Shown here: positions 6,353 through 14,383 of the stretch, in pieces
Position numbering within the stretch: position 1 is the stretch's first letter
Layout of the letters: every line of letters begins with the position of its first letter
Origin: JBFFSQ01 sp041572275
GTDB lineage: Bacteria; Pseudomonadota; Gammaproteobacteria; SZUA-229
Reading direction: 5' to 3'
Length of the DNA stretch: 15,437 bases
Assembly: GCA_041572275.1 (NCBI GenBank)
Contig: JBFFSQ010000057.1
Coordinates: 1 to 15,437 of the forward strand
Program-made: the position numbers and the translations under genes
The notes under the pieces: model-generated
Database searches by the model: none
Told to the model about the DNA's origin: nothing
Seen by the model: the letters and a program-made list of their open reading frames with translations, nothing else

Positions 6353-7602
6353 TCTGGGTAGGCTTCCATACCACAGTCGACGAGATCCATGCCTTCATAT
6401 TCGTCTTCTTCACTGACACGGATACCCATGACAGCTTTCAGGATTGACCATACAATCAGGCTGGCACCGAACACCCAGACAAAGATTGTCAGCGCACCGA
6501 TGATCTGGCCTGAGAAGCTCACATCACTGTTAGTCACAGGCACCAGCAGCAGACCTAACAGACCAACCACACCGTGAACTGAAATTGCACCGACTGGATC
6601 ATCAATCTTCAGTTTATCTAGCGTGATGATGCTGAATACAACCAGAACACCACCGATAGCACCGAACAGAGTCGCTTCCAAAGCCGTTGGCGTTGAAGGC
6701 TCAGCAGTAATCGCAACCAGACCCGCTAATGCACCATTCAACAGCATGGTTAAATCAGCTTTACCGAACAGTAAACGGGCAGTAATAACAGCTGCCATCG
6801 CACCACCAGCCGCAGCTGTATTGGTGTTCAGGAATACCATAGCAACTGAGTTGGCACTGGCCATGTCGCCCAGTTTCAGCACCGAACCACCGTTGAAACC
6901 GAACCAGCCCATCCACAGGATGAAAGTACCCAGTGTCGCTAATGGCAGGTTGGCACCTGGAATTGCATTCACCTGACCGTTCGCACCGTATTTACCTTTA
7001 CGAGCACCCAGCAACAGAACACCGGCTAAAGCAGCAGAAGCACCAGCCATATGAACAATACCTGAACCGGCAAAGTCAGAGAAACCAAGGTCACCTAAGG
7101 TGTACATGCCGAAGACAGAAGCACTACCCCAGGTCCAGGCACCTTCCATTGGATAGATGAAACCAGTCATCACAACGGCGAAAGCCAGGAAAGCCCACAG
7201 TTTCATACGCTCAGCTACCGCACCTGAAATGATAGACATTGCAGTGGCTACGAAAACAACCTGGAAAAAGAAGTCAGAGGCACCAGAATAAACTGAATCA
7301 CCACCAAAACCATTTTCTTTCGATGCCGCCAGTGCATCTGCAACCAGAGTCTCACCACCTGCGATACCGCTGAGGAAGTAAGCACCTTCATACATAATTG
7401 CGTAGCCTGAAACCAGGTACATGATGCAAGAAATCGCGAACAGTGCGACATTCTTGGTCAGAATTTCTGTTGTATTCTTGGAACGAACCAGGCCTGCTTC
7501 CAGCATAGCGAAGCCGGCGGCCATCCACATAACTAATGCACCACACACCAGGAAGTAAAAGGTGTCCATTGCATACTGAAGTTCAAAAATTTGATTTTCC
7601 AC
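6337..7602 (-). CDS. amtB: Ammonium transporter AmtB
   Basis: A 421-residue inner-membrane channel of the Amt/Mep/Rh family with about eleven membrane helices. The pore twin histidines are His184 (GSGIVHMAGA) and His343 (SVHGVVGLLG), and Asp176 precedes the first. Family blocks AMLEAGLVRSKN, SGAVAERMK and MGWFGFNGGS are present. The C-terminal tail EDEYEGMDLVDCGMEAYPEF is the conserved cytoplasmic segment that contacts GlnK. The N-terminus lacks the cleavable signal peptide seen in E. coli AmtB and enters the first helix near residue 14. The start is a GTG at 7602 with the strong site GGGGAGA 8 nt upstream. It forms an operon with glnK (19-bp gap). It conducts ammonium and is blocked by deuridylylated GlnK when nitrogen is plentiful. 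Confidence 0.96.
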   Translation of the reverse strand: MENQIFELQYAMDTFYFLVCGALVMWMAAGFAMLEAGLVRSKNTTEILTKNVALFAISCIMYLVSGYAIMYEGAYFLSGIAGGETLVADALAASKENGFGGDSVYSGASDFFFQVVFVATAMSIISGAVAERMKLWAFLAFAVVMTGFIYPMEGAWTWGSASVFGMYTLGDLGFSDFAGSGIVHMAGASAALAGVLLLGARKGKYGANGQVNAIPGANLPLATLGTFILWMGWFGFNGGSVLKLGDMASANSVAMVFLNTNTAAAGGAMAAVITARLLFGKADLTMLLNGALAGLVAITAEPSTPTALEATLFGAIGGVLVVFSIITLDKLKIDDPVGAISVHGVVGLLGLLLVPVTNSDVSFSGQIIGALTIFVWVFGASLIVWSILKAVMGIRVSEEDEYEGMDLVDCGMEAYPEFTNK

Positions 7603-7621
7603 GATCTAAATCTCCCCGTAA

Positions 7622-7960
7622 TTAAAGCGCTTCAACGCCACTTTCACCCGTACGGATACGGATAACCTGTTCAACCGGATAGACAAAGATTTTGCCGTCA
7701 CCAATCTTGCCAGTATTGGCGGCATTGCGAACAGATTCGATCACCTGGTCAACAATACCGTCATCAACGGCGACTTCGATTTTCACTTTAGGTAGAAAAT
7801 CAACCACATACTCAGCACCGCGATACAACTCGGTGTGACCTTTCTGTCGACCGAAGCCTTTAACTTCAGTCACTGTAATACCCTGTACGCCAATATCTGA
7901 TAGTGCTTCACGCACATCATCAAGCTTGAAGGGCTTTATGATTGCACTTACTAATTTCAT
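7622..7960 (-). CDS. glnK: PII signal-transduction protein GlnK
   Basis: A 112-residue PII protein with the full family length. The T-loop FGRQKGHTELYRGAEY contains the uridylylation site Tyr51. GDGKIFV (87-93) and RIRTGESG (101-108) supply the ATP, ADP and 2-oxoglutarate site. It senses nitrogen through 2-oxoglutarate and uridylylation and blocks AmtB directly. Linkage to amtB identifies it as GlnK rather than GlnB. I chose the ATG at 7960 because it gives the canonical MKLVSAIIKPFKLDDVREAL start and has GGAG 7 nt upstream; a longer in-frame reading to 8029 adds unrelated residues. A sigma-54 promoter and NtrC-like dyads lie upstream. Confidence 0.97.
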   Translation of the reverse strand: MKLVSAIIKPFKLDDVREALSDIGVQGITVTEVKGFGRQKGHTELYRGAEYVVDFLPKVKIEVAVDDGIVDQVIESVRNAANTGKIGDGKIFVYPVEQVIRIRTGESGVEAL

Positions 7961-8097
7961 TACGTTTCTCCAAAAGGACAGTAAGTTCCAGGAACATACA
8001 ATTGCTTCAACAGGGACTAATACATTCAAATTGAATATGGAAACCCTATGGCGCCCAGGTACTAGTCATTGTTTATTTAAATCTGTCACACCAATAA

Positions 8098-8114
8098 AGC
8101 AGAGGCCGTGCCAA
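8098..8114 (-). promoter_or_regulatory. Sigma-54 promoter of glnK-amtB
   Basis: On the minus strand, TTGGCACGGCCTCTGCT matches the sigma-54 consensus TGGCACG-N4-TTGCW with only the first T of TTGC changed to C. The invariant GG (-24) and GC (-12) have the correct spacing. The predicted start is near 8087, giving a leader of roughly 125 nt. Confidence 0.85.
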
Positions 8115-8207
8115 AATACTTTTTTTATTAAAATACAAAGACTTAGACACCTGACCGCGCATCCAGGCATGTATATAGAGAAACAATCGCACTAAATTAG
8201 CACCCGC

Positions 8208-8247
8208 TGCACATTTATGGTGCGTCATGGCGCACAAGGCAAGTGCA
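8208..8247. promoter_or_regulatory. Two NtrC-like enhancer sites upstream of glnK
   Basis: TGCAC-N7-GTGCG (8208-8224) and CGCAC-N7-GTGCA (8231-8247) both fit the NtrC consensus TGCAC-N7-GTGCA with one mismatch each. Their centres are 23 bp apart, about two helical turns, and lie roughly 130 and 150 bp upstream of the predicted glnK start, the usual enhancer distance. The 470-bp gap 8030-8498 holds these sites, the sigma-54 promoter and the hairpins near 8398-8453, and no gene that I can support. Confidence 0.78.
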
Positions 8248-8397
8248 ATGGAAACCAAGCTAGTTTAAGAGTCTTTTTCTAAGAGATTGTGATGGCGTGA
8301 AAAAAATTATTCAGGTACAGGAAATCGATCAACAGCCTTAGTATTTGTATGAAAACACTCAATGCTGATCAACCTTAATACTCATATAGTCACTAGA

Positions 8398-8453
8398 AGA
8401 TTGAGCTCACAAGCATCAATCTACTGTAGTTAACCTGGTCGCAAGAGCGATCA
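8398..8453 (-). other. Two hairpins downstream of urtE
   Basis: AGATTGA (8398-8404) and TCAATCT (8416-8422) pair over 7 bp, with an inner GCT/AGC extension and one bulged base. TGGTCGC-AAGA-GCGATCA (8436-8453) forms a 7-bp stem with one G-U pair. They sit 46-101 bp after the urtE stop, where the urt transcript should end, but neither is followed by a T-tract on the minus strand. Confidence 0.35.
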
Positions 8454-8498
8454 CAGCGTGTGAGACGAATGACAATATTAATTAAATGAAATTAAAGC

Positions 8499-9194
8499 TT
8501 AAACTGTTAAGTAATGCTGTACTAACTCATCATTCAACTCAGTCATGTCACCTGCAGCCACATTCCGTCCACGATCTAAAATTACAAATTCTTTACCCAC
8601 TCGTCGTGCAAAATGTAATTTCTGCTCAACCAGTAGCACAGTCATATTACTTTCTTCATTCAGTTGTATAATAACGTCACCAATTTGTTGAACTACATTT
8701 GGCTGAATACCTTCCGTAGGCTCATCTAGAATCAGTATTTTTGGATCAATCGCCAAAGCGCGACCTATCGCCAACTGCTGTTGCTGACCACCTGATAAGT
8801 CACCACCTCTTCTATGTAGCATTTTCTTCAGCACGGGAAAAAGCTCAAATATACGTTCCGGGATTTCCCTCACTTTATCTCTGCGCGCATTCAAACCAAT
8901 TCGTAAGTTTTCTTCTACCGTTAACTGACCAAATATCTCACGGCCCTGGGGCACATAACCAATACCTACTTTAGCGCGGGTTTCTGCTGTCTTATTAACG
9001 AGATCCTGACCTTCAAATTCTAAATACCCTGATTTTGCCTTTACCAAACCCATAACTGTTTTTAGTAGAGTTGTTTTACCAACCCCATTGCGACCCATCA
9101 GACAAATACAATCGCCCTTATCGATATCTAAATTGACATCCCACAGCGTATGACTTTCACCATAATATTGATTAATATTTTTTATATTAAGCAT
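8499..9194 (-). CDS. urtE: Urea ABC transporter ATP-binding subunit UrtE
   Basis: A 231-residue ABC ATPase of the LivF type. Walker A is GRNGVGKTT (34-42), the Q-loop region is YVPQGREIF (80-88), the signature is LSGGQQQQLAIGRAL (133-147) and Walker B is ILILDEPTEG (153-162). Gln191 in VEQ replaces the usual H-loop histidine, as in other LivF-like subunits. The motif YVPQGREIF and the position as last gene of urtABCDE identify UrtE. It powers urea import with UrtD at the inner membrane. The ATG at 9194 is 2 nt after the urtD stop, and GGGGAA at the end of urtD serves as its ribosome-binding site. Confidence 0.94.
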   Translation of the reverse strand: MLNIKNINQYYGESHTLWDVNLDIDKGDCICLMGRNGVGKTTLLKTVMGLVKAKSGYLEFEGQDLVNKTAETRAKVGIGYVPQGREIFGQLTVEENLRIGLNARRDKVREIPERIFELFPVLKKMLHRRGGDLSGGQQQQLAIGRALAIDPKILILDEPTEGIQPNVVQQIGDVIIQLNEESNMTVLLVEQKLHFARRVGKEFVILDRGRNVAAGDMTELNDELVQHYLTV

Positions 9195-9196
9195 GC

Positions 9197-10057
9197 TTAT
9201 TCCCCAAGATATACTTCTCTGACACTCGGGTCAGTTTGCATTTCATCCATACTGCCTTCTGCCAGCACATGCCCTTCATGTAATACGGTTACCTTATTCG
9301 CAATAGATCTGACAAAATCCATATCATGCTCAACCACCACGACTGAATGTTTGCCCGCCAATTTATTTAATAACTCAGCTGTTTTGTCCATTTCCTGGTG
9401 TGTCATACCTGCAACTGGCTCATCAACAAGGAGAAGCAATGGGTCTTGCATCAACAACATACCAATCTCCAACCATTGTTTCTGCCCATGAGACAAATAC
9501 TCCGCCTCAATTGCCGCATGGTCATGTAAACCAATTATTTCTTTTATTTCTTCGATTCTTTCTTTCTGTTGAGTATTCAACGTTGCAAACAATGATGGCC
9601 AAACATCCTTATTTGTCCGCATAGCCAGCTCTAGATTCTGATACACTGTGTGCCGAGGAAACACTGTTGGCTTCTGGAATTTTCTTCCAATGCCGGCTGT
9701 CGCAATTTCATATTCTGTCATCCGTGTAAGATCCATCACTTGACCAAAATATGCAGTACCTTCATCAGGTCGAGTCTTGCCTGTAATCACATCCATCATT
9801 GTGGTTTTACCAGCACCATTGGGACCGATGATGCACCGCAACTCACCTGAGTTAATATACAGCGTTAAATCATTGAGTGCTTTAAAGCCGTCAAAGCTTA
9901 CCGTGATATTCTCAAGATATAGAATCGGCCCATGACTAACATCCACTTCGTCACGCGTAACCGTATGCCGTCCCTGTAATGGATAACGATTTTCAGCAAC
10001 AAAATCGAATACTCGATCTCGACGCATCACTTCTCTAACATCTTCAAGCAGGCTCAT
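9197..10057 (-). CDS. urtD: Urea ABC transporter ATP-binding subunit UrtD
   Basis: A 286-residue ABC ATPase of the LivG type. Walker A is GPNGAGKTT (78-86), Walker B is LLLLVDEPVAG (207-217) and the H-loop is EHD with His244. The signature is LSHGQKQWLEIG (188-199), where His replaces the usual Gly; this variant is typical of UrtD. I chose the ATG at 10057 because GGGGG lies 6-7 nt upstream; a longer frame reaches 10096 inside urtC. With this start the gene overlaps urtC by 14 bp, which suggests translational coupling. The N-terminal 45 residues before the ABC domain are usual for this subunit. Confidence 0.94.
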   Translation of the reverse strand: MSLLEDVREVMRRDRVFDFVAENRYPLQGRHTVTRDEVDVSHGPILYLENITVSFDGFKALNDLTLYINSGELRCIIGPNGAGKTTMMDVITGKTRPDEGTAYFGQVMDLTRMTEYEIATAGIGRKFQKPTVFPRHTVYQNLELAMRTNKDVWPSLFATLNTQQKERIEEIKEIIGLHDHAAIEAEYLSHGQKQWLEIGMLLMQDPLLLLVDEPVAGMTHQEMDKTAELLNKLAGKHSVVVVEHDMDFVRSIANKVTVLHEGHVLAEGSMDEMQTDPSVREVYLGE

Positions 10058-11171
10058 GTTGAACCCCCTTTTCGTTTTTTGTTTTATACTGAGCAATTAA
10101 TCCTACGATACCTTTTGGCAGGAATATTGTTACAACAATAAACAGTGCACCTAGTGCAAATAGCCATAACTCAGGAATCACACCTGTAAAGTACGTTTTT
10201 GCATAATTCACAATGAATGCGCCAGCCACTGCTCCATACAGAGTTCCTCTACCACCAACAGCTACCCATACCACCAACTCAATAGAATTAAGCGGTGAGA
10301 ACTCTCCAGGATTAATAATACCAACCTGTGGCACATACAGGGCGCCTGCTATACCAGCCAAAACCGCTGAGAACACAAACACCCACAACTTGAAACTTTC
10401 AACACGGTACCCAATAAACCGTGCGCGATCTTCTGCATCTCGGATAGCAATCACCACACGACCAAGTTTGGAATTAATAATATATCGCGATGCGAGATAG
10501 CCCAGTGCCAACATTAGAGCTGATATTAAAAATAGCGCCACACGAGTATTATTTGACTGCAAATCAAAACCGAGGATATCTTTAAAATCCGTTAAACCAT
10601 TATTCCCTCCGAAACCCATCTCATTCCGAAAAAATGCCAACATTAACGCGAAAGTTAATGCCTGTGTGATTATCGATAAATAAACACCCGTGACCCGAGA
10701 CCGGAATGCCAACCAGCCAAACACAAGTGCCAACAAACCCGGCACGAGTATCACCATCAACATGGCAAACCAGAACATATCAAAGCCTAGCCAGTACCAG
10801 GGCAACTCCTGCCAGTTGAGAAACACCATGAAATCCGGTAATTCCGCATTACCATAAACACCACGGTCACCGATCTGACGCATCAGATACATACCCATGG
10901 CATAGCCACCAAGGGCAAAAAATGCACCATGACCTAAGCTAAGAATGCCGCAATAACCCCAGACCAAATCAAGCGCAATCGCTAATAAGGCAAAGCTCAA
11001 GTATTTGCCAAGCAATGTCACCATATAGGTAGCCATATGAAAACTTGAATTCTCTGGCATTAACAAGCTAGCTATTGGCACCATTATCATTAACGCCAGT
11101 AGCAAACTTAAGAAGATATTGCCGCCACGATCATTATTTAGAATATTCAAACCATATTTATTTAAAATCAT
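10044..11171 (-). CDS. urtC: Urea ABC transporter permease UrtC
   Basis: A 375-residue inner-membrane permease of the LivM type with about ten hydrophobic segments. Landmarks are LSLGHGAFFALGGY (78-91), GGNNGLTD (189-195), the cytoplasmic coupling loop LGRVVIAIRDAEDRARFIGY (236-255) and ELVVWVAVGGRGTLYGAVAG (298-317). Together with UrtB it forms the urea translocation path. The ATG at 11171 follows the urtB TAG after 2 nt, with GGAGC inside the end of urtB as ribosome-binding site. The 3' end overlaps urtD. A hydrophilic loop around 101-125 and a short charged tail are present. Confidence 0.94.
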   Translation of the reverse strand: MILNKYGLNILNNDRGGNIFLSLLLALMIMVPIASLLMPENSSFHMATYMVTLLGKYLSFALLAIALDLVWGYCGILSLGHGAFFALGGYAMGMYLMRQIGDRGVYGNAELPDFMVFLNWQELPWYWLGFDMFWFAMLMVILVPGLLALVFGWLAFRSRVTGVYLSIITQALTFALMLAFFRNEMGFGGNNGLTDFKDILGFDLQSNNTRVALFLISALMLALGYLASRYIINSKLGRVVIAIRDAEDRARFIGYRVESFKLWVFVFSAVLAGIAGALYVPQVGIINPGEFSPLNSIELVVWVAVGGRGTLYGAVAGAFIVNYAKTYFTGVIPELWLFALGALFIVVTIFLPKGIVGLIAQYKTKNEKGVQHEPA

Positions 11172-11173
11172 GA

Positions 11174-12829
11174 CTAGTGCTCCGCAGCTCTACCTTTCTG
11201 TGGGAAAAGCCCTCGCGGTCTTTTCTGGATGAAAAGAATAATAAAGACTAATACGAATATTTTTGCCAGAACAGCACCAGACCATGGCTCAAGAAACTTA
11301 TTCACAACACCCAGTGACATAGCGCCAACCAGAGTACCCCAAATGTTACCGACGCCTCCAAACACAACGACCATAAATGAATCAATAATATAAGCCTGCC
11401 CAAGATTAGGCCCCACATTTGTCAGCTGACTCAATGCCACCCCTGCAATACCGGCAACACCTGAGCCTAACCCAAAGGTCAATGCATCAACCCAATCACT
11501 ACGCACGCCCATAGCCTTAGCCATTGCACGATTCTGGGACACTGCACGAACCTGTAAGCCAAGAATGGTTTTCTTCAGTACGTAAAGCAAGGCAAAGAAA
11601 ACCATCAAGCTGAAGACAATAATGTACAGCCGATTATAAGTAATAGACAGGATCGGATTTAACTGTAGTGAACCACTCATCCATTCTGGCGTGCTCACTG
11701 TGACATTTTGTGCAGATATAGTTGTTCGTACCAGTTGCTGCAATATTAGACTCACACCAAAAGTAGCTAACAAAGTTTCAAGTGGCCGACCATACAAAAA
11801 CCTTATGATGCCTCGTTCAATTGCTATTCCAAACAAGCCTGCAACAATAAATGCAGCGGGTATTGATATAAACAGGGAATAATCTATATATGCAGGCAGC
11901 AGGCTTTGGATAATGTATGTAGTGTAGGCACCTAACATCATCATCTCACCATGCGCCATATTAATCACACCCATGACGCCAAATGTTATTGCTAACCCTA
12001 TAGCCGACAATAACAATACTGACCCAAGACTCAGACCAAAGAAAACAGTTTCCGCAAAGGCATTGACCTTGACACGTGATTCTATTGTCTTGAGTGCACC
12101 CTGTGCAGCACGACGTATCTTATAATCTTTCTCTATGTACTCACCAGAATCGTCCTTTTCCAACAACTTCTTTAGCGCCTGCTTTGCTTCTGGATAGAGC
12201 GAGTCTTTCAGCACCATAACTGCTGACATGCGAATCTCTCTATCATCACTTTTAACATCATCAACAGCCAGCGCTGTATGAATTAATTCACGAACATCTT
12301 CATCTTTTTCAACTTGCAAGGCACTTCGCAGTAAGCCAATTGATTCCACATCCAGATCACGTATCAGCTCTATAACTGCCGCCTGTCGCACCATAGAGTC
12401 TTTACTTTTTATACTCAACTTTGCTATCTCACCACGCAACATTCCACGCAGCTTATTATTAACTTTTACTTTTTTTAATTCACGCTTACCAACAACCCCT
12501 AAATCCTCATTAGAGACAACATCTGTGATTGCCAAACCATCAGAAACCTCTCTAATAAAGACAATTTTATTTGTCTTTTTCGCATAGTAGAGCTTACCCT
12601 CGAGCATTTCTTTATACACAGGTAATATTCGCACATCTTCCAGCGCACTCAATTCACTAATAATTATTTCTTTTTCCTGATAACTCTTAGTAACGAGTTT
12701 AGGAATAATAGACTCAAAACTTACAGATTCGTCTAGTTCAGCTGCTAAAACATTGACAGACGACAACAGAGAGTAACAACAGACAATAAAGACCGCAAAA
12801 AATCTGTTGACGAAAGTAGAAATACACAT
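11174..12829 (-). CDS. urtB: Urea ABC transporter permease UrtB with N-terminal helical-repeat extension
   Basis: A 551-residue protein. Residues 1-30 form a signal peptide (cleavage near VLA-AEL). Residues about 31-255 are a soluble, helical-repeat (HEAT-like) region with repeats such as VRQAAVIELIRDL, VRELIHTALAV and IRRAAQGALKTI. Residues about 259-545 are a LivH-type permease with INMAHGEMMMLGAYTTY and the coupling loop RAVSQNRAMAKAMGV. Long UrtB proteins with this extension are common in Proteobacteria, so it is not a random fusion; the extension is predicted to face the periplasm. No Shine-Dalgarno sequence precedes the ATG, only A/T-rich leader. It follows a terminator-like attenuator after urtA, and its N-terminal half appears richer in A/T than the permease half. 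Confidence 0.92.
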   Translation of the reverse strand: MCISTFVNRFFAVFIVCCYSLLSSVNVLAAELDESVSFESIIPKLVTKSYQEKEIIISELSALEDVRILPVYKEMLEGKLYYAKKTNKIVFIREVSDGLAITDVVSNEDLGVVGKRELKKVKVNNKLRGMLRGEIAKLSIKSKDSMVRQAAVIELIRDLDVESIGLLRSALQVEKDEDVRELIHTALAVDDVKSDDREIRMSAVMVLKDSLYPEAKQALKKLLEKDDSGEYIEKDYKIRRAAQGALKTIESRVKVNAFAETVFFGLSLGSVLLLSAIGLAITFGVMGVINMAHGEMMMLGAYTTYIIQSLLPAYIDYSLFISIPAAFIVAGLFGIAIERGIIRFLYGRPLETLLATFGVSLILQQLVRTTISAQNVTVSTPEWMSGSLQLNPILSITYNRLYIIVFSLMVFFALLYVLKKTILGLQVRAVSQNRAMAKAMGVRSDWVDALTFGLGSGVAGIAGVALSQLTNVGPNLGQAYIIDSFMVVVFGGVGNIWGTLVGAMSLGVVNKFLEPWSGAVLAKIFVLVFIILFIQKRPRGLFPQKGRAAEH

Positions 12830-12872
12830 AATTTTACTTTTTTATTTTATGAACATCATTGTTCAAATTAAT

Positions 12873-12900
12873 ACCCTGGCACTCTTAGCACTATCAGGGT
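12873..12900 (-). other. Second hairpin in the urtA-urtB gap
   Basis: ACCCTG (12873-12878) and CAGGGT (12895-12900) form a perfect 6-bp stem around a 16-nt loop, just downstream of the attenuator on the minus strand. A smaller TGAAC/GTTCA dyad (12850-12865) lies closer to the urtB start. They may protect or present the processed urtB mRNA 5' end. Confidence 0.35.
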
Positions 12901-12901
12901 G

Positions 12902-12930
12902 AAAAACGGATGCAGTCGAACCTGCATCCG
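12902..12930 (-). terminator. Rho-independent terminator or attenuator between urtA and urtB
   Basis: On the minus strand, CGGATGCAG and CTGCATCCG form a perfect 9-bp stem with a 6-nt loop, followed by 5 T. It lies 17 bp after the urtA stop and about 73 bp before urtB. Partial termination here would let urtA mRNA exceed the rest of the operon. Confidence 0.85.
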
Positions 12931-12947
12931 CTAGTCTTCATTTCAAA

Positions 12948-14231
12948 TTAGAAATTCTGTCCAGAACATTTTTTAGTTTTGGTGTTGTAATTACCACACT
13001 TCAACTTAACCCAGTCAGACACTACATCCTTACTTCCTGGCAAAAAGTCAGACCAGGCATCACCAGGCACTTCACCTTCTGTACTCCAAACCACATCTAA
13101 CTGCCCATCTTCCTGAATTTCACCAATGAGTACTGGCTTGGTAAGGTGGTGATTCGGAAGCATCTTCGCTGTACCGCCAGTGAAGTTAGGCACTTCGATA
13201 CCGATCATCGCCTGCTCAACTTTATCAACATCTGTTGTACCTGCTTTTTCAACAGCTTTTACCCACATATTGAAGCCAATAGCCGTTGCTTCCATTGGAT
13301 CATTGGTTACACGTTTTTTATCTTTAATGAAACTGTGCCATGACTTGATAAAAGCATCATTCTCCTTCGCATCAACACTCATGAAATAATTCCATGCTGC
13401 TAGATGGCCGACCAGTGGCTTAGTATCAATACCTGACAATTCTTCCTCACCAACTGAAAATGCAACAACCGGGATGCTTTCAGCAGACACACCCTGATTA
13501 CCCAACTCTTTATAGAAGGGCACGTTCGCATCACCATTAATCGTTGACACTACCGCTGTTTTTTTACCCGTTAAGCCAAACTTCTTGATATCAGACACTA
13601 TACTTTGCCAGTCAGAATGACCAAATGGCGTGTAATTGATCATGATATCTTTTGCTGCTACACCTTTCGCTTTCAGGTAAGCTTCCAGGATTTTATTTGT
13701 AGTTCGAGGATAAACGTAATCAGTGCCGGCCAATACCCAACGCTTAACACCAATTTCATTCATCAAATAATCTACAGCAGGAATCGCCTGTTGATTAGGC
13801 GCCGCACCCGTGTAGAAAACGTTTTTAGACGACTCTTCACCTTCATACTGCACGGGATAAAATAACAATCCGTTCAGCTCTTCATACACAGGCAACACAG
13901 ATTTTCGTGACACCGAGGTCCAGCAACCAAAGGTTACATCTACCTTTTCTTTTTCCAGCAACTCTCTGGCTTTTTCCGCAAACAACGGCCAATTTGATGC
14001 TGGGTCAACCACTACAGGTTCTAGTTTCTTACCAAGCACGCCACCTTTCTTATTCTGCTCATCAATCATCATCAGAACAGTGTCTTTCAGTGTCGTCTCA
14101 CTTATTGCCATGGTGCCAGATAATGAGTGCAATACACCGACCTTAATTGTATCTGCAGCCAACGCCATGTTTGATACGACCATTCCAGCAGCCATCGCGG
14201 CAGCCATCGCAGTCTTTTTCATCAGTTTCAT
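12948..14231 (-). CDS. urtA: Urea ABC transporter substrate-binding protein UrtA
   Basis: A 427-residue periplasmic binding protein of the branched-chain amino-acid/amide type. Residues 1-25 form a signal peptide (cleavage after ALA). The mature start DTIKVGVLHSLSGTMAISE and the blocks FGCWTSVSRKSVLPV, LFYPVQYEGEE, VLAGTDYVYPRTTN, FGHSDWQSIV and STINGDANVPF are typical of UrtA. It captures urea (and probably short amides) for UrtBC. AAGGAG lies 6 nt before the ATG. The first six residues MKLMKK match those of the torF2 precursor. It lies 152 bp after torF2 with no strong terminator between them, so it is probably transcribed both from the torF2 promoter and perhaps from a promoter of its own. 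Confidence 0.96.
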   Translation of the reverse strand: MKLMKKTAMAAAMAAGMVVSNMALAADTIKVGVLHSLSGTMAISETTLKDTVLMMIDEQNKKGGVLGKKLEPVVVDPASNWPLFAEKARELLEKEKVDVTFGCWTSVSRKSVLPVYEELNGLLFYPVQYEGEESSKNVFYTGAAPNQQAIPAVDYLMNEIGVKRWVLAGTDYVYPRTTNKILEAYLKAKGVAAKDIMINYTPFGHSDWQSIVSDIKKFGLTGKKTAVVSTINGDANVPFYKELGNQGVSAESIPVVAFSVGEEELSGIDTKPLVGHLAAWNYFMSVDAKENDAFIKSWHSFIKDKKRVTNDPMEATAIGFNMWVKAVEKAGTTDVDKVEQAMIGIEVPNFTGGTAKMLPNHHLTKPVLIGEIQEDGQLDVVWSTEGEVPGDAWSDFLPGSKDVVSDWVKLKCGNYNTKTKKCSGQNF

Positions 14232-14286
14232 TTCAATCTCCTTAAGAGATGCCGTAGTTAAATTCTTTAGGGACGTTATTTAAATG

Positions 14287-14315
14287 ATGTAATGCATGAA
14301 TTTTTGCATTTACAT
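14287..14315. promoter_or_regulatory. Inverted repeat between torF2 and urtA, possible operator
   Basis: ATGTAATGCA (14287-14296) and TGCATTTACAT (14305-14315) are inverted copies differing by one inserted base, separated by 8 bp. The dyad lies 56-84 bp upstream of the urtA ATG. No sigma-54 element was found in this gap, so it could be an operator or a structured leader. Confidence 0.35.
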
Positions 14316-14383
14316 TTTGACTCTATTATTTTTATGTACTCCATCGTCCCTGACGGAATATTTTCGGACTTAAAAGTAAAGAC

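Noticed and set aside
6389..6976. Open reading frames on the plus strand across amtB
   Set aside because: They are antisense shadows of a clear amtB gene, with compositions that mirror its codons and no recognisable family.
7961..8029. Upstream extension of glnK to 8029
   Set aside because: PII proteins start at MKLV, which has GGAG 7 nt upstream at 7960. The extension is unrelated sequence.
13146..14283. Plus-strand reading frames opposite urtA
   Set aside because: They are antisense to a well-recognised gene and show no domain or start signal.
14344..14356. Terminator after torF2 (CGTC-AGG-GACG on the minus strand)
   Set aside because: The stem is only 4 bp and there is no T-tract, so it would not end transcription.
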